The notes beneath the pieces are model-generated. The model was given only the letters and a program-made list of their open reading frames with translations. It did not search any database and was not told where the DNA came from. Positions 26,295-33,416 of a stretch of 64,000 nt of DNA are shown piece after piece. This DNA is from Chitinophagaceae bacterium 26-R-25 (GTDB lineage Bacteria; Bacteroidota; Bacteroidia; Chitinophagales; Chitinophagaceae), in assembly GCA_029906195.1 (NCBI GenBank), contig JARWSJ010000002.1, positions 372,001 to 436,000 on the forward strand. The letters are read 5' to 3'. The translations under genes and the position numbers were made by a program. How positions within the stretch are numbered: the first letter of the stretch is position 1; each line of letters starts with the position of its first letter.

Positions 26295-26882
26295 CCTAAA
26301 GGGTTTATAAAACGTCTTCGTGCCCAGCGCCAGCATTGGTTTATCGCCGCTGGTATCGCCGTAGCAATATATTTCGTCGTACTCTTTCAAGTTGTAGCGT
26401 TGATTGATCAACGCTACTTTTTCTTCCCCATAACAGTTTTTGCCTGTTATTTTTCCAGTCACTTTATTGTTGTGCACTTCCAGTGTGGTGCTGATCATTT
26501 TGAGGTTGTGCTCGTCTGCCCATTTGCGAAACCAGTTGGAGGCCGATGCAGAAACGATCACCACTTCGGTGCCTTGCTCCAGATGTTTTCTTATTTCATG
26601 AACAGCTTTCGGGCGGATCATTTCAGGAAGTTTTGCAGTCGCAAAATCATCGCATTTTTTTTGAAAAGAAATTTCATCGCTGCCACCAAAAAAGTACTTC
26701 AATACTTTTTCCTTGGCCGTTTGGTTAGAAATAACCTTTGCCTTGAAAGCCACTAAATATGGGCTGTTGAGCAAAAAGCCAACATAAAACCCTAAGCTGC
26801 CTTTATGAAACTTTATATTTTCCAGCAGCGTATCTTTTGTAGTGATCGTTCCGTCGAAATCAAAAAAAGCGATACGTCTCAT
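26292..26882 (-). CDS. HAD-superfamily phosphatase (HAD-IB type)
   Basis: A 196-residue soluble hydrolase of the phosphoserine-phosphatase-like HAD-IB group. Motif I is FFDFDGTIT at the N-terminus (catalytic Asp9 and Asp11). Motif II is IVSASAS (about 108-114). The Lys of motif III lies near GEEKVALI, and motif IV is YGDTSGDKPML (about 173-183). A helical cap lies between motifs I and II. It is the last gene of a minus-strand group after UbiA-like, DprE1-like and DprE2-like genes. In the actinobacterial pathway the UbiA product carries a 5-phosphate that must be removed before DprE1 acts, so this enzyme is a good candidate for that step. This is an inference from context; the family also includes serine phosphatases and other small-molecule phosphatases. 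Confidence 0.8.
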   Translation of the reverse strand: MRRIAFFDFDGTITTKDTLLENIKFHKGSLGFYVGFLLNSPYLVAFKAKVISNQTAKEKVLKYFFGGSDEISFQKKCDDFATAKLPEMIRPKAVHEIRKHLEQGTEVVIVSASASNWFRKWADEHNLKMISTTLEVHNNKVTGKITGKNCYGEEKVALINQRYNLKEYDEIYCYGDTSGDKPMLALGTKTFYKPFR

Positions 26883-26893
26883 GTGTGAGAGAT

Positions 26894-27060
26894 TGGAACG
26901 CAGATTATCAAGATTTTCATGATTTGTTATGATTTTTTTGAAAAAGCACTTTCACAAAAGGCCTCTCTATTAAATCTTAATTAACCATCAAAATCATTAC
27001 CTGCGCTCTATTTTAAAAAAATCTTGATAAACCATGACAATCATGAAAATCTGCGTTCTG
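26894..27060. repeat. Foldback repeat, AACGCAGATTNTCATGATT family
   Basis: The left arm at 26894-26932 (GGAACGCAGATTATCAAGAT) is the reverse complement of the right arm at 27021-27060 (ending ATGAAAATCTGCGTTC). The same family recurs at 44698-44823. Confidence 0.78.
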
Positions 27061-27066
27061 TATTTG

Positions 27067-27798
27067 TCAGATGTTCATTTTCTTGAACACCGGCTCCGGT
27101 ACATTCTTAATGATCATCATGATGTACTTCCACATCCACTTTGTGTAAATGGTATTTTTCTTTTTTTCCACGGCTTTGAAAACTGCCTTTGCCACTTCTT
27201 CAGGTTGAGCCGTAAGTGGTTTTGGTAAAGGAAGATCTTCCGTCATTTTGGTATATACAAAGCCCGGTTTCACAGAAACAACATGCACATTGTCTTTAAA
27301 CAATTTATTTCTTAAGCCAGCAAGATATGCGCTGAAAGCCGCTTTGGCACTGCCATAGATCAATTTGCTCTGTCTGCCGCGCTCGCCTGCAACAGAACTG
27401 ATGCCCACGATTGTTCCTTTCTTTTGTGAACTGTAATACTTAGCAACAATATTTAAAATAGAAACCGCACCGGTATAGTTGGTGTCGATCATGAGATGTG
27501 TAAGCTTCCAGTCATTCCATGCATCCTCCTCTTCATACATCACACCAAAAACGCACACTGTAACATCAGGCTTCACAGGCAGGCTGTCGAAGAAGCTCTG
27601 ATGACTATCGTAATTCAATGCATCAAATGCATGAACGGAACAGTCAACATTGTACCTGATCTTTAAGTCAGATTGAATAGGTAAAAGATGTTCAGTATTT
27701 CTGGCGGCAAGTTGTAATGAGTATCCATGAGCGCCGAATTCTTTTGCAATAGCAACGGAAATGTCAGACGTAGCGCCTAATAAAAGTACAGTTGGCAT
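27067..27798 (-). CDS. dprE2: SDR-family reductase, DprE2-like (polyprenyl-phospho-2-ketopentose reductase candidate)
   Basis: A 243-residue short-chain dehydrogenase. The cofactor-binding start is MPTVLLLGATSDIS (Gly-rich loop). The active site shows GISSVAGERG and YGSAKAAFSAYLAGL, i.e. Ser and YxxxK (about residues 135-155). The start at 27798 was chosen because the 18 extra residues of the longer frame come from an AT-rich foldback repeat. In mycobacteria DprE2 reduces the 2-keto intermediate made by DprE1, completing epimerisation of polyprenyl-phospho-ribose to arabinose. The immediate DprE1-like neighbour, 50 bp upstream in transcription, supports that role here. The C-terminal segment with hydrophobic and basic residues (about 215-243) could associate with the membrane. 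Other sugar-lipid reductases cannot be excluded. Confidence 0.78.
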   Translation of the reverse strand: MPTVLLLGATSDISVAIAKEFGAHGYSLQLAARNTEHLLPIQSDLKIRYNVDCSVHAFDALNYDSHQSFFDSLPVKPDVTVCVFGVMYEEEDAWNDWKLTHLMIDTNYTGAVSILNIVAKYYSSQKKGTIVGISSVAGERGRQSKLIYGSAKAAFSAYLAGLRNKLFKDNVHVVSVKPGFVYTKMTEDLPLPKPLTAQPEEVAKAVFKAVEKKKNTIYTKWMWKYIMMIIKNVPEPVFKKMNI

Positions 27799-27822
27799 GT
27801 GTGTGGTTAAAGAGTTTTCAAA

Positions 27823-27900
27823 AAAAGTAAAAATTAAAAATTCAAAAGTCAAAACTGGGTGTCCAAAACTTTTGAATTTTGAATTTTTACTTTTGACTTG
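27823..27900. repeat. Foldback repeat, AAGTAAAAATTAAAAATTC family, partly coding
   Basis: The left arm is at 27823-27856 and the right arm at 27863-27900. The right arm codes for about the last 16 residues of the dprE1-like gene, and the whole element separates dprE1 from dprE2. Confidence 0.78.
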
Positions 27901-29237
27901 TCTTCTTCTTTGGTCAATAATAATCTATCAGACTGATGAGATCTGAATTTAAAATCCGGGTTGAATTTTTTAACGATCGCTTTAAATCTGTCAAGATGTG
28001 GATAGCCTGCTTTTAAAATTTCAGGTTTCATTCTTGCATCTTTAGACATGTACAAGCGGCCTCCATATTTCAATACGATTTGATCAAGCTCATCAAGAAA
28101 TTCAAAAAGGCCCTTGCGCACAGGTATATCAAGCGCCAGCGTGTAGCCTTCTGTGGGAAATGAAATAAGGCTTTCCTGTTTGCCAAATACTTTCAACACC
28201 GCAAGGAACGAACCAATGCCTTCATCGCTGATACGATTCAAGATATCAATCAGGCCTTGCTTTGCATGCAGTGGCAAAACGAACTGATATTGTATAAAAC
28301 CAGGTTTTCCGTAACCTCGGTTCCAATGAAGAATTGCATCGAGCGGATAGAAAAATGGTTCGTAAGAAACAACATTGTTGATTTCCTTTTTAAAATTCTT
28401 TCCATAATAAAGGAAGTTGAAAGCCTTTACTGTAAAGGTGTTCAGCACCCATGAAGGAAGATTGAAAGGAAATGTGATCTGTTTCTTTTTAGGTAATTGT
28501 AAAGGATCGCTTTTTTGTTTGTCATTCAGTTCGTCTTTCTTCGCATGTTCGCCAAGAATAAGAATGCTTCTTCCGAAGTTCTTTCCTTTTTTCAAACAAT
28601 CGATCCAGGCAACAGAATAAGTATAGTGAGCATAAGTATCGAAGAGTTGTAGAATTTCTTCGAGGTTCTCTGCTTTAACCTGTTTCTGTTTTATAAATGA
28701 AGTTTCAATTTTTTTCAAATCAAAGATCACTCTCTCGATCACACCTGTAAGGCCCATGCCTCCACATGTTGCTTCGAAAAGGTCAGTGTTTTCAGTGGGA
28801 GAGCAGGTAAGCGTTTCGCCACTTGCCAGCAAAATATCCATCTCAATAACGTGGTGAGAAAATGCACCATCTACGTGGTGGTTTTTTCCATGCACGTCAC
28901 TAGCAATGGCACCGCCAACGGTAATGTATTTTGTGCCCGGTGTAACAGGAAGGAACCAGCCTTTCGGTACAATGATATCCAGCACCTGGTCAAGCGTAAG
29001 GCCGCTCTGCACTTCAAGCAAACCTTTCTCAGTGTCGAACGATAGGACCTTGTCGTACTTAAGTGTGGAAATAGTATTGTCAGCCAACGATGCATCGCCA
29101 TAGCAGCGGCCGTTTCCGCGTGCTATATAGCTTTTAGGCTGCGCAACTAGTTTGTCGAGCTCATCTGTGTATGAAAACGATTTCTCATCACTTTCAATTA
29201 CCGGATAATTTCCCCAGTTAGCGATTTGTTTTTTCAT
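27849..29237 (-). CDS. dprE1: FAD-dependent oxidase, DprE1-like
   Basis: A 462-residue flavoenzyme of the FAD-binding-4/ALO family. The N-terminal part has the pyrophosphate-binding stretch ARGNGRCYGDASL (about 39-51) and TVGGAIASDVHGKNHH (about 107-122) typical of decaprenylphosphoryl-ribose 2-oxidase, the mycobacterial DprE1. It would oxidise the C2 hydroxyl of a polyprenyl-phospho-pentose at the membrane; the neighbouring SDR reductase would then reduce the keto product. The C-terminal 16 residues, beginning KSKVKIQNSK, are encoded by one arm of an intergenic foldback repeat and have the low-complexity look of acquired sequence. The core fold is complete without them. UbiA-like prenyltransferase lies 97 bp upstream. 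Related family members oxidise other sugar derivatives, so the exact pentose is inferred from context. Confidence 0.82.
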   Translation of the reverse strand: MKKQIANWGNYPVIESDEKSFSYTDELDKLVAQPKSYIARGNGRCYGDASLADNTISTLKYDKVLSFDTEKGLLEVQSGLTLDQVLDIIVPKGWFLPVTPGTKYITVGGAIASDVHGKNHHVDGAFSHHVIEMDILLASGETLTCSPTENTDLFEATCGGMGLTGVIERVIFDLKKIETSFIKQKQVKAENLEEILQLFDTYAHYTYSVAWIDCLKKGKNFGRSILILGEHAKKDELNDKQKSDPLQLPKKKQITFPFNLPSWVLNTFTVKAFNFLYYGKNFKKEINNVVSYEPFFYPLDAILHWNRGYGKPGFIQYQFVLPLHAKQGLIDILNRISDEGIGSFLAVLKVFGKQESLISFPTEGYTLALDIPVRKGLFEFLDELDQIVLKYGGRLYMSKDARMKPEILKAGYPHLDRFKAIVKKFNPDFKFRSHQSDRLLLTKEEDKSKVKIQNSKVLDTQF

Positions 29238-29334
29238 AAAAACGTTTTATGATTCTGTGGTGTATCATACAACAGCAATTGTTACAACAGGCGGGTGTGG
29301 ATTATGAGCTATGTGGCGACTGCTGAAGCCTTTG

Positions 29335-30237
29335 CTAGTACGATTTTAAAAAGGTTAATTCCTTAAGGTAAACAATCATGTAGAAACTGGCTATCCACAG
29401 TAATAAAGTGATTTGAATGAAGCGGTCTTTGTACAGGATTTCGGTTGGAGATCCGGCTTGGTTCTGAACCAATGTTAATTGCAAATATCGCATCAAGCCG
29501 GCAATTACAAAAATAGAAGTATAATAAAGTTGGTACGTGCCCAATTTTTCTATCGTGAACGGTGATACACAATACATTATGTACGTTACAATGATGATGG
29601 CACTGAACAATCCAAGCATAGTGTTCAGAAAATCGAGGTTATATCCTTTGATCGACTTGCGCATGTCCGCACCGGTTTCAATCTTCAAAAGAATATCATC
29701 GCGACGCTTAGCAATAGCCATGAACAAGGAAAGCAGGAACACCATCAGGTTCAGCCACAATGATAAATTGATGTGTGCAATAAGTCCGCCGCCCTTTACG
29801 CGAAGCACAAAGCCCACTGCGATGATCATGATGTCAAGTATGGAAATGTTTTTTGCACCAAACGAATAGGCCAGGTTCATGACAAAATAGAAGGCAAGAA
29901 CAAATGTGAAGTGCAAACTCTTATCTGCCAGGTAGGATAAAATAAAGCCGATAATGGGAAGTAATATAAAAATAACAATGGCTGCCTGTTTGCTCACGGC
30001 GCCGCTTGCCAAAGGTCTTTTGCTTTTTTTAGGATGCTTGCGGTCATCTTCAATATCACGATAATCATTGATAATATAGATAGAACTCGCTACAAAGCTA
30101 AACGCGAAGAAGCCGATAATCAGTACAAGAATATTTTCTTTTGTGAGATAAGCAAAGCCCGAGAAGATCAGGGGTATAAAAAGAAATAAGTTCTTGGCCC
30201 AGTCCTTAGGTCGCAACAATTTTATGTAACTGCCCAT
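29335..30237 (-). CDS. UbiA-family prenyltransferase, polyprenyl-phosphate phosphoribosyltransferase-like
   Basis: A 300-residue membrane protein with about eight or nine hydrophobic helices. It resembles the UbiA branch that makes decaprenylphosphoryl-5-phosphoribose from PRPP and polyprenyl phosphate (mycobacterial Rv3806c). Key signals are LLRPKDWAKNLFLF near the N-terminus and the first Asp-rich motif NDYRDIEDDRKHPKKSKRP (about 62-80), a form typical of this branch. The second polar loop is near KRRDDILLK (about 185-193). The start at 30237 (MGSYIKLLRP) was chosen over a longer frame that reads into the upstream region. It leads a minus-strand group with DprE1-like, DprE2-like and HAD genes, forming a plausible route to polyprenyl-phospho-arabinose. 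Membrane location: inner membrane. Confidence 0.82.
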   Translation of the reverse strand: MGSYIKLLRPKDWAKNLFLFIPLIFSGFAYLTKENILVLIIGFFAFSFVASSIYIINDYRDIEDDRKHPKKSKRPLASGAVSKQAAIVIFILLPIIGFILSYLADKSLHFTFVLAFYFVMNLAYSFGAKNISILDIMIIAVGFVLRVKGGGLIAHINLSLWLNLMVFLLSLFMAIAKRRDDILLKIETGADMRKSIKGYNLDFLNTMLGLFSAIIIVTYIMYCVSPFTIEKLGTYQLYYTSIFVIAGLMRYLQLTLVQNQAGSPTEILYKDRFIQITLLLWIASFYMIVYLKELTFLKSY

Positions 30238-30435
30238 CAGTACGAATTTGGTTGGTTGTGTTTTAAAACTCCGGAAAATGCTGTTTAGCAAGCAGAAAGG
30301 ATATTGGACCTGCAAGGTCCCGGCGGATTGATTGTAAATTCAGTGCCAAGATAGTATATAAAGGTAGTTTGTGCAATACTTTGTAAAGAGATAACCATGT
30401 AGTAATTTTCGCCATCATTGACCAACCACCTTATT

Positions 30436-32040
30436 ATGAAGAGAATACTAGCCTGGGCCGAAATTTTCCTGATTATAATCATAGCAATCATACCCGTTTT
30501 TGGAACATTTCCGTATCGCTTGAATATTTTTCTTTCCTATGAAGGCGCCTATCGTTTATACCTTGGTGAAATACCTTTCAAAGATTTTGGCGTTCCCACA
30601 GGCTTTATGTTTTGGGTAATTCCTGCCATGTTTTTTAAAATCTTTGGGCCGCAGTTAATTACGCTTGTGAAAGCGCAAGTGTTGATTAATGTTATATCTG
30701 GCCTGGCTTTCAGATCCATTCTAAAAAGCCTTTCCGTAAAAGAAGGAATACGATTTGTATGTGTTTGCCTTTATGTTTTTTCTTTTTCGTTTCTCAATTA
30801 TTGGCCATGGTACAATCATACTGTTATCGTGTATGAATTTGCAGGCATTGCTTTTATTTTAAAATTTGTTTTTGGCGAAGGCCGCAAGTGGCGCTACACT
30901 TACATGATAGCGGGTGTGCTGTTTACGCTCTGTTCGTTCTTTACAAAACAAGATGGAGGTGCCTTGGGATATCTGATTTGCACTGCGCTGATTTGCTATA
31001 CTTCGTATAACGAAAAGGATTGGAAGCAACCGATGTATTTTCTCGCAACTACAATTATTATCGGTTGTTTATTTGTTGTGCCATTTCTCAAATATGGTTT
31101 TGGTTATTGGTTCAATCACGGCCAACCGCCGCATTCATCACGCTTTTCAGCGATGGACATAGTCGATGAATTTTTCAGTGCTTCACAATGGATAAAATTT
31201 TATGCAGGTGTAATTATAGTTTTGTTGTTTATTCAGTATAAACGCAAAGGCGCTGCTGATTTTTGGGCAAATAAAACGCTCATTATTTTTTCATTACTAG
31301 CGTTAGGCATCCTTGCAGAAGCAGCTGTATTCCAGGTTACGAGCTATGTGCCGCAAGACAACAATATTTTCTTTCACAGCTTTGCCATCGCATTTATACT
31401 GGTGATGCTTGCAGAATATTTACCAATAAATTTCGGGTCGGCTTCTACTGTTGTTGTTTGTACGCTTGCTGTAATGCTTTGGTGGAGCCAGGTTTACTGG
31501 AGATACGTTTACAAATATGCAGAAATAGTTTTGGGAAAAAAGAAAACTGATCCAGCTATTGTGAACAAAAATACTTACCTCATTTTACCGGTAGATACAA
31601 CAGATGTTCCAATGAGCGACTGGCGCGGCATAGAACTTCCATCATTCAGAAAAATGTTGCTACCCGGCCCAACCGTTGATGGTATTCATCGCATCATGCA
31701 AATGCCCGAGATTAAAAAGCCAGATGCCAAAGTGCTTAACATGACTGAGCTCACACCGCTTGCAAATGATCTTCATTTCTCATTGGAAACAGGAAGTGAA
31801 TATCCATTGTGGTTTCACAAAGGCGTGGGCATGTTCGAAAAACAAACGCAAATGTTTTGTGACCGCATCAAAAACAATTACTACGACATCGTATTGTTCG
31901 AATACATTCCTTACCTCAACAACTTCTATCCATTCGAAGTGCGCGACACACTTACGAAATACTACAAACGGGTTGATTCGTTTACTGCTCCCCGTAAGCC
32001 AAGCGCGCAAGCGTGGGTGGAAGTGTATGTGAGGAAATAA
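30436..32040 (+). CDS. Polytopic membrane protein, GT-C-like glycosyltransferase candidate
   Basis: A 534-residue protein with about ten hydrophobic segments in the first 370 residues and a soluble C-terminal domain of about 160. The loop after helix 1 reads SYEGAYRLYLGEIPFKDFG, followed by PTGFMFW. This pattern (acidic residue in the first loop, then a short FKDF/P-G segment) is common in lipid-phosphosugar-dependent GT-C enzymes. The ATG at 30436 is preferred over the upstream TTG at 30418. It is transcribed away from the UbiA-like gene with a gap of 198 bp. A user of the lipid-linked sugar made by that group would fit here, but this is inference. A stretch containing AATACTTTGTAAA at 30374-30387 may be part of its promoter. 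No named family is certain. Confidence 0.65.
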   Translation: MKRILAWAEIFLIIIIAIIPVFGTFPYRLNIFLSYEGAYRLYLGEIPFKDFGVPTGFMFWVIPAMFFKIFGPQLITLVKAQVLINVISGLAFRSILKSLSVKEGIRFVCVCLYVFSFSFLNYWPWYNHTVIVYEFAGIAFILKFVFGEGRKWRYTYMIAGVLFTLCSFFTKQDGGALGYLICTALICYTSYNEKDWKQPMYFLATTIIIGCLFVVPFLKYGFGYWFNHGQPPHSSRFSAMDIVDEFFSASQWIKFYAGVIIVLLFIQYKRKGAADFWANKTLIIFSLLALGILAEAAVFQVTSYVPQDNNIFFHSFAIAFILVMLAEYLPINFGSASTVVVCTLAVMLWWSQVYWRYVYKYAEIVLGKKKTDPAIVNKNTYLILPVDTTDVPMSDWRGIELPSFRKMLLPGPTVDGIHRIMQMPEIKKPDAKVLNMTELTPLANDLHFSLETGSEYPLWFHKGVGMFEKQTQMFCDRIKNNYYDIVLFEYIPYLNNFYPFEVRDTLTKYYKRVDSFTAPRKPSAQAWVEVYVRK

Positions 32041-32303
32041 TTAATAAAGAATAATTAATAGGCGATCTGCGGAGAGAGCAATTAAGAATTAGGAATTAAG
32101 AATTCGTTTAGATCGGACATGCGTTATTGAAAACGAATTTGTTCAAGGCGAAAAAATGTTTCAACCGCGGAGTGCAAGACCTGACAGGTTTCTAAAAACC
32201 TGTCAGGTCTTCGACCTTCAAGAATACTAGTCCATCACGAAGATCAAATAAAGAAATAAGAGCGCGTGATTTAAGCGAGTTTGCCCTATTAATTATTAAT
32301 TTT
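32041..32303. repeat. Long foldback region with TAATAAAGAATAATTAATA outer arms
   Basis: The outer arms are at 32041-32062 and 32284-32303; the right arm carries the stop codon of the GT2 gene. Inside lie a single GAATTAGGAATTAAGAATT arm (32076-32106) and the hairpin listed separately. Confidence 0.65.
32176..32211. repeat. Perfect 16-bp hairpin, AGACCTGACAGGTTT type
   Basis: AAGACCTGACAGGTTT and its exact reverse complement are separated by CTAA. There is no T-run after it, so it looks like a repeat hairpin more than a terminator. Confidence 0.8.
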
Positions 32304-33129
32304 TCTCGAGGTTGCTTGTATCAATTCGTTGAGTTAATGCGCGTTTAAACCTTCTTGTAAACGAAGAGAATACTCCTCCTCCTTCAATCAATCTTCTATC
32401 ACTTGTCCAGGCAAGCGCTTTATTAGAGGTGACTTTATATAACTTGCCAAACTTTGTGCGGAGTTTATAACCTAGATAACCATCTTCATTTGTTCCCGGA
32501 GGATGTTCGAAACCATTTACGGCAATCGCTTGTTCCTTGCGATAGCAGGAGCTGCAACCGTATACAAACATGGCTTCTTCTTTTGTTTTTGCCAGCCACC
32601 ATTTATAAGGATCACTGGATGTTTCATACAAGAAGTAGAGTAATCTCGGCGCGCCGCTTTCAGGGAAGAAGGCGAATTTGCCATAGGCCATCGAAATATT
32701 TTCGTTCTTCAAAGGGCTTGTCATGAGTTCCACCCAATATGGAGTGTAGATGGTATCGGCATCTGCATTGATGATCAACTTTCCTCTTGCAGCGTGAAGG
32801 CCCGCCGTGCGTGCATTTTGAACACCTTGTTTTGTTTCTGTAATTACTGTTGCTCCGCCAAGCTCAGCAAGTTCCTTTGTTTTATCAGAAGAGTTGTTGT
32901 TGACAATTAGTACCTCAACAGAAAGGCTGGTTTGTGTTTTAGAAAGAGAAGCAAGCGTGCGCAATATTTTTTCTTCCTCGTTGTATGCAGGAATCACAAC
33001 ACTCACATCAATCTCCTCTCTTTTTGCAAGACCACGAATGCCGTTTCTTATTTCATCAACATGTTGTAAAAAATAATTTTTATCGTGGTAGAGAGTGGTA
33101 ATGTATGATGGTGTGGTGATTGGACGCAT
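32296..33129 (-). CDS. Glycosyltransferase family 2
   Basis: A 277-residue cytoplasmic or membrane-associated GT2. The catalytic domain starts at about residue 41 with VSVVIPAYNEEEKILRTL. NNNSSDKT follows (about 78-85), then the metal-binding DAD in IINADADTIYTPYW (about 117-130), and NEDGYLGYKLRTKFGK (about 214-229) as the catalytic-base region. The first 40 residues lack homology that I recognise. There is no clear transmembrane helix. It is convergent with the membrane glycosyltransferase at 30.4 kb and may serve the same glycan. The donor sugar cannot be read from the sequence. Confidence 0.85.
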   Translation of the reverse strand: MRPITTPSYITTLYHDKNYFLQHVDEIRNGIRGLAKREEIDVSVVIPAYNEEEKILRTLASLSKTQTSLSVEVLIVNNNSSDKTKELAELGGATVITETKQGVQNARTAGLHAARGKLIINADADTIYTPYWVELMTSPLKNENISMAYGKFAFFPESGAPRLLYFLYETSSDPYKWWLAKTKEEAMFVYGCSSCYRKEQAIAVNGFEHPPGTNEDGYLGYKLRTKFGKLYKVTSNKALAWTSDRRLIEGGGVFSSFTRRFKRALTQRIDTSNLEKN

Positions 33130-33173
33130 AAAGTTCGTAATGGTTCAACAAAATACGAAAATTGTTGAGAGAG

Positions 33174-33379
33174 AATTGAAAATTGAAAGTTGAAAGTTGA
33201 AAATGCTTTCTGTGTACGATGTTGAGTATGTTGTGAAATTAATTCTGTGTTACTAATTGCTAGGTGTTATAGCGTTTGTTTAACGAGATGAGGCATTCTT
33301 CATTTTCAAATTCTCATATTTTCAAATTGCCACATTCCACCCTCCCATTTTCAATTTTCAACTTTCAATTTTCAATTTA
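33174..33379. repeat. Foldback repeat, TTGAAAATTGAAAGTTGAAA family
   Basis: The left arm at 33174-33204 is mirrored by the right arm at 33347-33379, with a spacer of about 140 bp. The recG -7 box begins 4 bp after the right arm. Confidence 0.78.
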
Positions 33380-33382
33380 AAC

Positions 33383-33390
33383 TACATTTG
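33383..33390 (+). promoter_or_regulatory. Candidate -7 box for recG
   Basis: TACATTTG matches TAnnTTTG and lies 27 bp before the GTG start. No clear -33 box; the foldback repeat arm occupies that place. Confidence 0.5.
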
Positions 33391-33416
33391 TCGATAAACA
33401 TTTTTCTATCAGCAGC

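Noticed and set aside
27799-27852. Longer start of the DprE2-like gene (MTFEFLIFTFF...)
   Set aside because: The extra 18 residues are read from a foldback repeat; the Gly-rich cofactor loop begins right after the internal Met at 27798.
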